Counted from the first letter of the stretch, positions 52,596 through 62,026 are shown. The stretch is 64,000 nt of DNA from an uncultured Phocaeicola sp. (GCA_944319745.1 CALUET010000009.1:1-64000); one strand, 5' to 3'. Made by a program: numbers and translations. Notes: a model not told the origin generated them from the sequence alone.

Positions 52596-54656
52596 ATGGG
52601 AAAAAGGCAAAGAAGATACACTGTTTTTCATTTCTTGGTTGCCGGATTTGGAGCGGTCATGGTTTCGTGTACCGCTCCAAATTTAAAAGAAGCAACCGTA
52701 GTGGAACGTCCCAACACGGATAATGTATGCGCCAATTATACCGTAAATCGCGAACCTCTCAAGCAGTTGAATTTCATAAAATTGCCCGTTGGTAGCATAA
52801 AACCTGAAGGCTGGCTGCGTAAATACCTGGAGCTTCAACGCGATGGCCTGACCGGCCATTTGGGAGAAATCAGCATGTGGCTCAGCAAAGATAACAATGC
52901 ATGGCTGTCGGAAGGCGGAGATCACGGATGGGAAGAAGTTCCCTACTGGTTAAAAGGTTACAGTAGCCTGGCATATACATTGGGAGATGAAAAGATGATT
53001 TCCGAAACGAAATTCTGGATCGACCGCGTACTTGCAAGTCAACAAGAAAACGGATTTTTCGGTCCTCGAAACGAACGCGACGGAAGACCGGAACTGTGGG
53101 CGCACATGGTCATGTTATGGTGCCTGCAATCATACTACGAATACAGCAACGATCAGCGTGTCATCGACCTAATGACGCGTTATTTCCATTGGCAGCTCAC
53201 CATTCCCGACGATAAATTCCTTAAAGATTACTGGGAAAACAGCCGGGGAGGCGATAATATGGTCAGCGTGATATGGCTGTACAACCGCACAGGAGATGAA
53301 AAACTACTCGAACTGATAAAGAAAATACATCGTAATACGGCCGATTGGACGAACCCCGCTACCCTACCCAACTGGCACAATGTCAATATTGCCCAATGTT
53401 TTCGGGAACCGGCAACGTATTATATGCTCACAGGCGATTCGACAATGCTGCAAGCTTCATACAACGTTCAGGAACTGATCCGCCGCGTTTGCGGACAAGT
53501 GCCGGGAGGAATGTTCGGGGCGGACGAGAATGCGCGCATGGGATATATCGATCCTCGCCAAGGCGTAGAGACATGTGGTATGGTAGAACAAATGGCGTCC
53601 GATGAAATCATGCTCCGCATTACCGGAGATCCCATGTGGGCGGAACATTGCGAAGACGTGGCATTCAACTCTTATCCTGCCGCCGTAACAGCCGACTTCA
53701 AAGCATTGCGTTACATTACCTCGCCCAACCATGTAATCAGCGATTCCCAAAACCACCATCCCGGAATAGACAATAGTGGTCCGTTCCTCTCCATGAATCC
53801 GTTCAGCAGCCGATGCTGTCAGCACAATCATTCACAGGGATGGCCGTATTACGCCGAGCACCTTATCCTTGCAACCCCCGATGGAGGAGCCGCAGCCGCA
53901 CTATATGCTGCATGCCAGGCCACAATGAAAGTGGGACAAGGTAAAGAAATCCGGTTGCATGAAACAACGAATTATCCATTTGAAGAGAAGATCTCGTTTA
54001 CCATTGAATGCGACGAGTCTGTGGAATTTCCTTTTTATTTACGCATACCTTCATGGACAGACGCGGCAAGCATCGAAATCAATGGGAAAAAAGTTTCCGT
54101 TGTTCCGCAAAAAGGACAATATGTTTGCCTGAACAGAACGTGGGAAAATGGTGACAACATCGTGTTAAATCTGCCGATGAAGCTCGACATACACACATGG
54201 CAAGCCAATAGAAACAGCGTAAGTGTGAATTACGGTCCGCTCACCATGTCGCTAAAAATAAAAGAACGCTACGAGAAAAAAGACAGTAAGTCGACAGCTA
54301 TTTACGATTCAAAATGGCAGGAAGACGCAGATCCCGAGGCATGGCCAACATGGGAAATCTATCCTGACTCACCTTGGAACTATGCTTTAGTCACCGGGAA
54401 CGATTTGTCTGCAAGCAACATGGAAGTTGTTCATAAAGCATGGCCGGCCGATAATTTTCCATTCACGCAGGAAAATGTTCCGCTGGAAATAAAAGCTTTC
54501 GGAAAACGTATCCCTTCATGGCAGATAGACAAGACAGGTTTATGCGGAGTTCTCCCTCCGGAAAATGCTTACAAAGAAGAAAAAGAAACCATAACTCTCA
54601 TTCCTATGGGAGCAGCACGTCTACGTATCTCTGCATTCCCGAATGCAAAAGAATAA
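52596..54656 (+). CDS. GH127-type beta-L-arabinofuranosidase-like lipoprotein
   Basis: A 686-residue lipoprotein (cysteine near 25) of the DUF1680/GH127 superfamily: an (alpha/alpha)6 barrel (about residues 60-440) followed by beta domains. The zinc-thiolate catalytic site of GH127 is recognisable: Glu325 and Cys327 in VETCGMVEQ, and Cys407-Cys408 in SRCCQHNHSQGW, spaced like the E338/C340/C417/C418 set of the Bifidobacterium enzyme (from memory). WAHMVMLWCLQSYYEYSNDQ is a family stretch. GH146 and related families share this fold, so the exact sugar linkage is uncertain. Last gene of the operon. Confidence 0.88.
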   Translation: MGKRQRRYTVFHFLVAGFGAVMVSCTAPNLKEATVVERPNTDNVCANYTVNREPLKQLNFIKLPVGSIKPEGWLRKYLELQRDGLTGHLGEISMWLSKDNNAWLSEGGDHGWEEVPYWLKGYSSLAYTLGDEKMISETKFWIDRVLASQQENGFFGPRNERDGRPELWAHMVMLWCLQSYYEYSNDQRVIDLMTRYFHWQLTIPDDKFLKDYWENSRGGDNMVSVIWLYNRTGDEKLLELIKKIHRNTADWTNPATLPNWHNVNIAQCFREPATYYMLTGDSTMLQASYNVQELIRRVCGQVPGGMFGADENARMGYIDPRQGVETCGMVEQMASDEIMLRITGDPMWAEHCEDVAFNSYPAAVTADFKALRYITSPNHVISDSQNHHPGIDNSGPFLSMNPFSSRCCQHNHSQGWPYYAEHLILATPDGGAAAALYAACQATMKVGQGKEIRLHETTNYPFEEKISFTIECDESVEFPFYLRIPSWTDAASIEINGKKVSVVPQKGQYVCLNRTWENGDNIVLNLPMKLDIHTWQANRNSVSVNYGPLTMSLKIKERYEKKDSKSTAIYDSKWQEDADPEAWPTWEIYPDSPWNYALVTGNDLSASNMEVVHKAWPADNFPFTQENVPLEIKAFGKRIPSWQIDKTGLCGVLPPENAYKEEKETITLIPMGAARLRISAFPNAKE

Positions 54657-54704
54657 CACCCCGGTATCTTTTTCCAATAAACACTTGTTCGCTTATATAT
54701 TTTT

Positions 54705-54750
54705 ATCCAAATCCTTTTCCCTTATCTTCGGGAAAAGGATTTGGATTTTA
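54705..54750 (+). terminator. Terminator of the GH43-GH127 operon
   Basis: A 17-bp perfect stem (54705-54721 with 54730-54746) around TTATCTTC, followed by a short T-run. Confidence 0.88.
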
Positions 54751-54839
54751 TGGCGTTCTCCTCTTCCTTAAACGCGTTCTTCATACAAAAAGAACCGCAC
54801 AGACATAAAAAAAGTTTGCCTTCCGACAAACTTTCTCTG

Positions 54840-54913
54840 CTCTTCAGGTTGGACTTGAACCAACGACCCTCTGATTAACAGTCAGATGCTCTAACCGACT
54901 GAGCTACTGAAGA
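54840..54913 (-). tRNA. tRNA-Asn (GTT), copy 1
   Basis: A 74-nt cloverleaf: acceptor TCTTCAG/CTGAAGA, D-arm AGCTCAGTCGGTTAGAGC, anticodon loop CTGTTAA with GTT, T-arm TTGGTTCAAGTCCAA. Differs from copy 2 by one base at the variable-arm/T-arm junction (GGGTCGTTGG versus GGGTAGTTGG). CCA is not encoded. Confidence 0.96.
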
Positions 54914-54945
54914 AGATTCTATAAAACAACATGAATTTCAAAAAG

Positions 54946-55019
54946 CTCTTCAGGTTGGACTTGAACCAACTACCCTCTGATTAACAGTCAGATGCTCTAA
55001 CCGACTGAGCTACTGAAGA
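54946..55019 (-). tRNA. tRNA-Asn (GTT), copy 2
   Basis: A tandem duplicate of copy 1, 32 nt upstream in transcription, with one base difference. Both are transcribed leftwards from the promoter at 55045-55075. Confidence 0.96.
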
Positions 55020-55044
55020 AGATTTTTCTTTTCAATTGTGCCTG

Positions 55045-55075
55045 CAAAGGTAAGAGGTTATTTCGAAATATGCAA
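55045..55075 (-). promoter_or_regulatory. tRNA-Asn promoter, consensus -33/-7
   Basis: Minus strand TTG (55073-55075), 20 nt, TACCTTTG (55045-55052), about 25 nt before the first tRNA-Asn. Confidence 0.8.
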
Positions 55076-55196
55076 CACCTTTCGGGAAAAATATAATGTA
55101 ACAGACAAAAGAAAGTTAAATATTAATGCTTTTCATAGAGTGAAACAGAATAATATGTTTCTTTGTACAAAGGAATAAACAACAAAAAGAATCAAT

Positions 55197-56897
55197 ATGA
55201 AATTAAGAAATACGGTTATAGGCGCCTTCATTGTTCTAATCGGATTTGGCTTAACCGGCTTTACAAACGATGAAGACGATCGTAATTTTCAAATATCAAA
55301 AAACCTCGATATTTTCAATGCAATCTTTAAAGAACTGGATTTGTTCTACGTAGATACCATACAACCCGACAAAATGATTCAAGAAGGTATCAACGGTATG
55401 CTCATGGAAACAGATCCTTATACCGTATATTACCCGGAAGAAAAAATGGAGAGCCTGAAAGAGATGATAACGGGCAAGTACGGCGGTATCGGTGCGGCGA
55501 TTCGTTATTATAAAACAAAAGATCGTATCGTAATAGCCGAGCCGACAGAAGGAATGCCAGCTGCCGAGACCGGAGTAAAAGCCGGAGATATTATCTTGTC
55601 CATTGACGGCAAAGAGATGACACGCGACGGGATCGAACCCCAGAAATTCTCGCAAAAAGTAAGCGATGCCTTGCGGGGAGAGCCCGGAACGTCTTTCATC
55701 TTAAAAGTGGAACGCCCGCAGAAACAAGACAGTACAATACTGGAATTTAAAATTACGCGCAAAAGTATCCGGACAAACCCGGTGCCTTATTACGGACTTG
55801 TTCAGGACAGCATTGGCTATCTTTTCCTAACAGGCTTTACCGACAACAGTTCGAAAGATGTAAAGAAAGCATTCATTGAACTAAAACAACAAGGAGCAAA
55901 GTCAATGATTATCGATTTGCGTGACAATGGCGGCGGCTCCCTTCAGGAAGCTATCGACATTGTAAATCTGTTTGTCCCGAAGGGAAAAGAGATTGTCACT
56001 ACGAAAGGTAAGTTACCCCAATCGCAAAGTTCGTTCAAAACAGAGAACGAACCGGTCGACACGGACATACCACTTGCCGTATTAGTCAACGGCAATACGG
56101 CTTCTGCATCGGAAATAGTGAGCGGATCGCTGCAAGACCTTGACCGCGCTGTTATCGTTGGGACACGTACTTTCGGGAAAGGTTTGGTACAAACCACCCG
56201 CGCATTACCATACAACGGGACGCTTAAAGTCACCACTTCAAAGTATTACATCCCCAGCGGGCGCTGCATACAAGCCATTGATTACGCCAAGCGAAACGAC
56301 GACGGACTGGTAATGCGTACACCGGACAGCCTGACGAATGTATTTTACACGGCGGCAGGTCGTGAGGTTCGTGACGGCGGAGGCATTCGTCCGGACGTGG
56401 AAGTAGAAGCAAGCAAATTCCCGAATATCTTATTTTATCTGGTTAATGAAGATATAATATTCGACTATGGTACTCAATATTGCCTGAATCATCCGGCTCT
56501 AACTTCCGCCGAATCCTTCTCACTAACGGATTCCGACTACGAGGATTTCAAGAAATTAGTAAAGACACGTAACTTTACTTACGACAGACAAAGCGAAAAA
56601 TTATTGCAAAGCCTCAAGGAAGTTGCCGAATTTGAAGGCTATATGGAAAGTGCATCGGCGGAATTTAAGGCATTGGAGGAGAAGTTAAATCACAACCTCG
56701 ACCGCGACTTGGATCATTTTAAAACGCCAATAAAGAAACAAATCGAGCAGGAAATCGTGACACGTTATTTCTATCAACGGGGAGCGGCCATGCAACGTTT
56801 AAAAGATGACGATGACTTAAACAAGGCAATCGAAATCCTACAATCTCCGAACCAATATGCAAAAATCTTATCCGCCCCTGCGAAGTCTGACAAATAA
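55197..56897 (+). CDS. S41 C-terminal processing protease (Ctp/Prc type)
   Basis: A 566-residue exported protease. Signal sequence NTVIGAFIVLIGFGLTGF, a PDZ domain (about residues 85-165, GMPAAETGVKAGDIILSIDG) and the S41 core with DLRDNGGGSLQEAIDIVNLF, nucleophile Ser305 (NTASASEIVSG) and Lys328 (RTFGKGLVQTT). The C-terminal 130 or so residues are helical (FEGYMESASAEFKALEEKLN). It trims or degrades periplasmic proteins from their C-termini. Monocistronic, with a strong terminator after it. Confidence 0.95.
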   Translation: MKLRNTVIGAFIVLIGFGLTGFTNDEDDRNFQISKNLDIFNAIFKELDLFYVDTIQPDKMIQEGINGMLMETDPYTVYYPEEKMESLKEMITGKYGGIGAAIRYYKTKDRIVIAEPTEGMPAAETGVKAGDIILSIDGKEMTRDGIEPQKFSQKVSDALRGEPGTSFILKVERPQKQDSTILEFKITRKSIRTNPVPYYGLVQDSIGYLFLTGFTDNSSKDVKKAFIELKQQGAKSMIIDLRDNGGGSLQEAIDIVNLFVPKGKEIVTTKGKLPQSQSSFKTENEPVDTDIPLAVLVNGNTASASEIVSGSLQDLDRAVIVGTRTFGKGLVQTTRALPYNGTLKVTTSKYYIPSGRCIQAIDYAKRNDDGLVMRTPDSLTNVFYTAAGREVRDGGGIRPDVEVEASKFPNILFYLVNEDIIFDYGTQYCLNHPALTSAESFSLTDSDYEDFKKLVKTRNFTYDRQSEKLLQSLKEVAEFEGYMESASAEFKALEEKLNHNLDRDLDHFKTPIKKQIEQEIVTRYFYQRGAAMQRLKDDDDLNKAIEILQSPNQYAKILSAPAKSDK

Positions 56898-56919
56898 GAA
56901 CAAAGAAAATACAGAAAAA

Positions 56920-56957
56920 AGCCTCCGCGTTTCTTCTAAAACGCGGAGGCTTTTTTT
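56920..56957 (+). terminator. Terminator after the S41 protease
   Basis: GCCTCCGCGTTT pairs with AAACGCGGAGGC around a short loop, followed by TTTTTTT (56951-56957). The next 210 nt (56958-57169) show no gene. Confidence 0.92.
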
Positions 56958-57169
56958 CTAATCATATACATTCAGCAAAAGAAAACTACCCCATCATTTA
57001 AAGATAACGTGTGAAGGAATTTACACAGACAATACTTTCCGCACAAACTCATTACCGCATCTTATACCTTATTCAATTCATCATCAGAACAAATTTCGGC
57101 AATCTTTCGCTGACGTAATGCCATTTATTCCGTATCGGGCGACACGGATTTTCTTTTTTAAGAAGCCTT

Positions 57170-57334
57170 TTATTCTTCTACTTCACGGAAATCTTCTTTT
57201 CCAACTCCGCACACGGGACAAACCCAATCATCGGGCAAATCTTCAAAAGCCGTGCCCGGTTCAATTCCGTTGTCGGGATCTCCTACTTCAGGATCATACA
57301 CCCAATCGCAAACAGTGCAAATGTACTTTTTCAT
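57170..57334 (-). CDS. Rubredoxin
   Basis: A 54-residue protein below the usual ORF size cutoff. It starts [19 protein letters not shown], with the iron-binding cysteines as CxxC at Cys6/Cys9 and Cys39/Cys42 ([15 protein letters not shown]). It is an electron carrier used by anaerobes, often for oxygen or peroxide reduction. A minus-strand TATATTTG at 57388-57395 could be its -7 element (leader about 50 nt). No rubrerythrin or rubredoxin reductase is nearby. Confidence 0.95.
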   Translation of the reverse strand: MKKYICTVCDWVYDPEVGDPDNGIEPGTAFEDLPDDWVCPVCGVGKEDFREVEE

Positions 57335-57407
57335 AATTTTCCTATTTTTTTCGTGTTAATAAACCATCTCATTGCAAAGATGAAGAACAAATATACGGAA
57401 AAATTCT

Positions 57408-58115
57408 TTAAACAAATTCTTTCTGCAAGACATTTTTCAACTCTTCCATTCCCTCCGAAGCTCCTTTGCGAATGACGTTGATTTTATGTCCCGACGTCAC
57501 TTTCACCTCTTTGGGATCTATCAAATAAACCGGAACACCGGGGCGGACATAATTCAGCAAGCCGGCCGCCGGATAGACATTCAACGATGTACCGATGATA
57601 ACGAAGATGTCGGCACTTTCGGTGTACTCGATAGCCTTTTCAATCATTGGCACAGGTTCGCCAAACCAAACGATAAACGGACGAAGTTGCGAGCCGTCGT
57701 CTGCCTTATCGCCCCAATGCACTTCATAGTTCTCCGGCCGAAGTTCCCGAATAAACTTCGGATTATTCGGTTGCAAACTCGACGTTACTTTCGTCAGTTC
57801 CCCGTGCAGATGTATTACATTCCTGCTGCCGGCCCGCTCATGCAAGTTGTCCACATTCTGCGTAATAACCGTAACTTTGAACTGATTTTCAAGTTCGGCC
57901 AGCAACAAATGTCCTTTATTCGGCTGAACGGACAACAGCTGTTTCCTGCGCTCATTATAGAAGTTTATCACGAGCTTCGGGTTGGCAGCATAACCTTCAG
58001 GCGTTGCCACTTGTTCCACCGGGTAACGTTCCCATAAACCACCGGCGTCGCGGAAAGTACTGATTCCGCTTTCCGCACTCATCCCGGCACCTGTCAATAC
58101 CACAAGATTCTTCAT
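57408..58115 (-). CDS. cobB: Sirtuin NAD-dependent deacylase (CobB class) without zinc cysteines
   Basis: A 235-residue SIR2 protein. NAD-binding motifs LTGAGMSAESGISTFRD (residues 7-23), ITQNVDNLHERAG and IGTSLNVYPAAG are intact, as is the catalytic histidine in HLHGEL. Tyr53 and Arg56 (NFYNERRKQ) are the Y-x-x-R pair that in SIRT5 and CobB favours succinyl or malonyl lysine. The protein has no cysteine at all, so the four zinc ligands normally found after HLHGEL are gone; the small domain must fold without zinc. Single gene. Confidence 0.9.
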   Translation of the reverse strand: MKNLVVLTGAGMSAESGISTFRDAGGLWERYPVEQVATPEGYAANPKLVINFYNERRKQLLSVQPNKGHLLLAELENQFKVTVITQNVDNLHERAGSRNVIHLHGELTKVTSSLQPNNPKFIRELRPENYEVHWGDKADDGSQLRPFIVWFGEPVPMIEKAIEYTESADIFVIIGTSLNVYPAAGLLNYVRPGVPVYLIDPKEVKVTSGHKINVIRKGASEGMEELKNVLQKEFV

Positions 58116-58375
58116 CGTTGTATTATCTTTTTATCTTCTTTTTCCTGTTTAACAGAAGCAAGTTACAAGAATTTATTCGAATAAACAAATGAAAAAACAC
58201 ATTCTTCCGTTCAAATCCGGGATATAAAACAAGCACACAACGAGTGTTACAAAAAGACTTCAAGCGGAATAATTTCTCATGAAATCCACATAAAGCAGGA
58301 TACACAAGGCAATCTGTTCCGCCCGGTTATGCTATCTTTATACCCCGTTACGGGAAACATGGAGCTTGCAATGGC

Positions 58376-58406
58376 TTGAATTTCTCGCAAACGATAGTTA
58401 TATTTG
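58376..58406 (+). promoter_or_regulatory. Promoter of the phosphatase fusion gene
   Basis: TTG (58376-58378), 20 nt, TATATTTG (58399-58406), leaving a leader of about 73 nt. The rest of the 58116-58484 gap has no gene. No Pho-type repeat was recognised. Confidence 0.65.
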
Positions 58407-58484
58407 CCACAGAACATGCGGATTTTTTCATAAAAACGCCGCTGTCTCCGAATAAAAACATAACGATATTTTTTTCAGACACAC

Positions 58485-60446
58485 ATGACACCTACAAAAA
58501 CCTTTCGTTTCTGCATTTTATTATTTGCATTGTTTTGCCACAGTTTATGCATTTTTGCGCAATATCCCGTGAAGATTCATTCTCACAACGACTACACGCG
58601 TATCTCCCCTTTCTACGAGGCTTATGCACAAAAAGTGTATTCCATCGAGATAGACATGTACTACCTCAACAATACATTCTACGTTTGCCACAATGAAGAA
58701 GACATAAATCCCGACAAGACATTCGAATCGCTTTATTTAAAACCTCTGCAGTTTCTTTACCACACAAACGGCGGAAAACCCTGGCCCGACACCACCCGTC
58801 CGTTGCAATTAATGATCGAAATCAAATCGAACAACGCAGACGATTATCTGAACGCGCTTACCCGCAACTATCTGCAACAGCATCCGGAAATATTCGATCC
58901 GGCACAAAATCCGAATGCCGTGCGCATCGTCATAACAGGACATATACCGTCGCCCGATAAATTCTCACGTTATCCCGAATACATCTTATTCGACGGTGAC
59001 CTGAACATTGAGTACACTCCCGAACAATTATCGCGTGTGGGACTGTTCAGCATGAACTTCAAAAGCCTGTCTTCCTGGAACGGAAAAGGCTCTTTAACCC
59101 GCGAAGACAAGGAAAAGGTCTCGGCCGCCATCAAGAAAGCCCACAGCTTAGGAAAAGAAATCCGCTTTTGGGGTTCCCCGGACAACCTTACCACATGGAA
59201 CACTTTCCACAATATGGGCGTAGATTATATCAATACTGATCGTGTGGAAGACTGCGCGCGCTTCTTCTCCGACTGGCATAACAAGACATACGTTATAGCA
59301 GACAATCTCCCGGCAGACACGACAGCCAAAGTAACACGCACGGAACTTCTGGATAAAACAACGCACGATTTTGCAGGATTCCGGAACAATAAGCTGCAAA
59401 TAACGGAACGAATTCCTCTATACAACCCGTCTTACCGGAATGACGGAGCAGACAAACCGGTAAAAAACGTCATCTTTTTAATCGGAGACGGCATGGGACT
59501 GGCTCAGGTTTCCGCAGCCGACCGGATAAACAACGGACTGAATATTCTTCTAATGAAGTTTTTGGGACTCATATCCACCTCGTCGCTTGATGCTTTTACC
59601 ACCGATTCTGCCGGAGCAGGAAGCGCACTTTCCACCGGACGCCCCACGGCAAACCGACATATTTGTGCAAACGACAGCGGAGAAATCTATCCGCAAATCA
59701 CCGATTTCTTCTGCAAAATAGAGAAAGACTGCGGAGTAGTTACTTTAGGAGACATAGCTGATGCTACCCCCGCAAGCTTTTACGGACACAACAAAGAACG
59801 GGACAATGCCGAAGCATTAACACGCGAATTGCTCACAGGGAAGCTCACTCTCCTGGCAGGAAGCGGAATGAAAAATTTCACAAACCGACAGGATAAACTG
59901 AATCTGGCCGCCGAACTTCAGGAAAAAGGCTACCGTTTTTTACGAAACTCCGACAGTATCCGCGCAGATATGGGCAGAGTAATCTGCATCGACGAAGCAA
60001 TGAGCCGCCCCACGGAAAACGACAATCTCGACTTACTAGCCCGAACCACTCGAAATGCCATCGAGTTGCTTGACAAACATAATCCCAACGGTTTCTTCCT
60101 AATGATAGAAGGAGCAAAAATAGATTATGCAGGGCACTCCAACTGTTTTCCCGCATCCGTAGTCGAAACATTGGGATTCGACAAAGCGGTGGCCGAAGCC
60201 TTAAAATTTGCCGACAGCAACGGAGAGACACTTGTTATCGTTACAGGCGACCATGAAACGGGAGGTTTAACCCTAATCGACGGGAATAATGAAACAGGAG
60301 CCATCACGGCATGTTACATGACCGACGATCATACCCCGATAATGCTGCCGGTCTATGCGTACGGACCGCAGGCCCATAAACTGATAGGTAAATACAAAAA
60401 TTATGAGCTTCCTCGGAAAATAATGAAAATCATGCAATGCCATTAA
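58485..60446 (+). CDS. Secreted fusion: GDPD/PLC-like phosphodiesterase + alkaline phosphatase
   Basis: A 653-residue exported protein (signal to about residue 25, CIFAQ). Domain 1 (about 28-265) is a GDPD/PI-PLC-like TIM barrel: KIHSHNDYTR (His32, His34), SIEIDMYYLN with Glu/Asp metal ligands, VCHNEED with the second histidine, and MIEIKSN. Domain 2 (about 320-650) is alkaline phosphatase: FLIGDGMGLAQ, nucleophile Ser375 in TTDSAGAGSALSTGRP, IEGAKIDYAGHSN and VTGDHETGG. It could split a phosphodiester and release phosphate with one polypeptide. Monocistronic. Confidence 0.88.
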   Translation: MTPTKTFRFCILLFALFCHSLCIFAQYPVKIHSHNDYTRISPFYEAYAQKVYSIEIDMYYLNNTFYVCHNEEDINPDKTFESLYLKPLQFLYHTNGGKPWPDTTRPLQLMIEIKSNNADDYLNALTRNYLQQHPEIFDPAQNPNAVRIVITGHIPSPDKFSRYPEYILFDGDLNIEYTPEQLSRVGLFSMNFKSLSSWNGKGSLTREDKEKVSAAIKKAHSLGKEIRFWGSPDNLTTWNTFHNMGVDYINTDRVEDCARFFSDWHNKTYVIADNLPADTTAKVTRTELLDKTTHDFAGFRNNKLQITERIPLYNPSYRNDGADKPVKNVIFLIGDGMGLAQVSAADRINNGLNILLMKFLGLISTSSLDAFTTDSAGAGSALSTGRPTANRHICANDSGEIYPQITDFFCKIEKDCGVVTLGDIADATPASFYGHNKERDNAEALTRELLTGKLTLLAGSGMKNFTNRQDKLNLAAELQEKGYRFLRNSDSIRADMGRVICIDEAMSRPTENDNLDLLARTTRNAIELLDKHNPNGFFLMIEGAKIDYAGHSNCFPASVVETLGFDKAVAEALKFADSNGETLVIVTGDHETGGLTLIDGNNETGAITACYMTDDHTPIMLPVYAYGPQAHKLIGKYKNYELPRKIMKIMQCH

Positions 60447-60500
60447 CGATTATTGAGCATGATTTTTCCGTATTTTTGCACTTCTTTGAAGAAAAAAAGA

Positions 60501-60508
60501 TACCTTTG
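60501..60508 (+). promoter_or_regulatory. -7 element for the FKBP pair
   Basis: TACCTTTG, 44 nt before the first FKBP gene. Another match, TATTTTTG at 60471-60478, lies just upstream and could be a second start. Confidence 0.5.
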
Positions 60509-60552
60509 TCGCGTCTCTAAAGAAGTATGCACTTAAAAACAAATCGTTACAT

Positions 60553-61137
60553 ATGGATAAATTCAGTTACGCCATCGGCCTGGGAATAGGCCAAAACTTA
60601 GCAAGCATGGGCGCGCGCGGAATTAATGTGGAAGACTTTGCACAAGCAATCAAGGACGTTTTGGATGGAAACAAGACAGCTATCACACATACCGAGGCAC
60701 GCGAAATCGTAAACAAATACTTCTCTGAATTGGAAGAAAAGATGAATGCGGAAAATATAGCGAAAGGAAAAGCTTTCCTCGAGGAGAACAAAAAGAAACC
60801 AAACATCGTTACTTTACCCAGCGGACTGCAATATGAAATAATAAAACCGGGCAACGGTAAAAAACCGAAAGCCACCGACCGTGTACGTTGCCACTATGAA
60901 GGCACACTGATAGACGGAACTTTATTCGATAGTTCCGTAAAACGTGGAGAACCGGCCGTATTCGGTGTTAATCAAGTTATCAAAGGTTGGGTGGAAGCAT
61001 TGCAACTAATGTCTGAAGGCGCCAAATGGAAACTGTACATTCCTTCCGAACTGGCTTACGGAGCACAAGGAGCAGGCGAAATGATCCCGCCGCACAGTAC
61101 ATTGATTTTCGACGTAGAATTAATTGAAGTATTATAA
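60553..61137 (+). CDS. FKBP-type peptidyl-prolyl isomerase, cytoplasmic
   Basis: A 194-residue protein with an N-terminal dimerisation helix domain (about residues 1-75, FSYAIGLGIGQNLASMG) and a C-terminal FKBP domain (about 100-194, VRCHYEGTLIDGTLFDSSVK; VIKGWVEALQLMSEGAKWKL; LAYGAQGAGEMIPPHSTLIF). It resembles FklB/FkpA but has no signal peptide, so it should act in the cytoplasm. 19 nt before its lipoprotein paralogue. Confidence 0.92.
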   Translation: MDKFSYAIGLGIGQNLASMGARGINVEDFAQAIKDVLDGNKTAITHTEAREIVNKYFSELEEKMNAENIAKGKAFLEENKKKPNIVTLPSGLQYEIIKPGNGKKPKATDRVRCHYEGTLIDGTLFDSSVKRGEPAVFGVNQVIKGWVEALQLMSEGAKWKLYIPSELAYGAQGAGEMIPPHSTLIFDVELIEVL

Positions 61138-61156
61138 TATAAAAACAAAAAGACCA

Positions 61157-62026
61157 ATGAAAAAAGGAATTTTCATAATGATGGTGGCTGTAATATCCGG
61201 CCTGGCATCATGCACATCTCCGACACATAAAGGAGATATCAAGAACGGATTAGACTCGTTATCTTACATGATGGGAATCAGTGGAACGGGAGGTTTAATG
61301 CAATATGCGCAACGAAACTTAGGTGTTGACTCGGCCAATTTCGGAGATTTTATAAAAGGTATCGAACAAGGAACGAAAATCAAGGACGCGAAGGAGAAGG
61401 CATATTTGGCAGGTATCCAGATCGGCCAGCAAGTTTCCAACGACGATGCATTCCAAATGCTGAACAATCGTTACTTCGCCGGTGCGAAAAACGCGTCATT
61501 CAATAAAGATCTTTACATCGCAGGATTCCTTGCCACTTTAAAGAAGGAGGAAAAGATTTCTCTCGATTCTGCAGCAAACTTCATAAACATTTTCGGCCCG
61601 GGCATCAAAGCGGATGCAATGGAAAAGGAATATACCGAATACAAAAAAGAAAATGAAGAATTCCTTGCAAAGAATAAAGAGAAAGGAGGAATTAAAACAA
61701 CACCCAGCGGCTTGCAATACCGCATCATCACTGAGGGTAAAGGTGCGATTCCTACCGACTCTTCACGAGTAAAAGTTAACTATAAGGGAACTTTAATCGA
61801 CGGAACGGAATTCGACAATTCGTATGATCGCAAGAGACCTCTCATCTCAAATGTCGACAAAGTAATAAAAGGATGGCAAGAAGCTCTGACAATGATGCCG
61901 GTGGGCTCAAAATGGGAAATCTTCGTTCCTCAGGAATTAGGATACGGTGCTTCACAAACCGGAAGAAATATCAAACCTTTCTCAACGCTGATCTTTGAAA
62001 TAGAATTACTGAACATAGAAAAATAA
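61157..62026 (+). CDS. FKBP-type peptidyl-prolyl isomerase lipoprotein
   Basis: A 289-residue paralogue of the preceding gene with a lipoprotein signal (GIFIMMVAVISGLASCTSP, lipid cysteine near 19). The FkpA-like N-terminal domain (about residues 30-165, LDSLSYMMGISGTGGLMQY) is longer than in the cytoplasmic copy, and the C-terminal FKBP domain (about 195-289) has VNYKGTLIDGTEFDNSYDR and VIKGWQEALTMMPVGSKWE. It should assist folding in the periplasm. ATG 61157 fits the lipoprotein signal; a TTG at 61124 lies in the previous gene. Confidence 0.93.
   Translation: MKKGIFIMMVAVISGLASCTSPTHKGDIKNGLDSLSYMMGISGTGGLMQYAQRNLGVDSANFGDFIKGIEQGTKIKDAKEKAYLAGIQIGQQVSNDDAFQMLNNRYFAGAKNASFNKDLYIAGFLATLKKEEKISLDSAANFINIFGPGIKADAMEKEYTEYKKENEEFLAKNKEKGGIKTTPSGLQYRIITEGKGAIPTDSSRVKVNYKGTLIDGTEFDNSYDRKRPLISNVDKVIKGWQEALTMMPVGSKWEIFVPQELGYGASQTGRNIKPFSTLIFEIELLNIEK

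Noticed and set aside
54840..55019. Repeat pair that could be mistaken for a CRISPR-like array
   Set aside because: Both repeats fold as complete tRNA-Asn genes.
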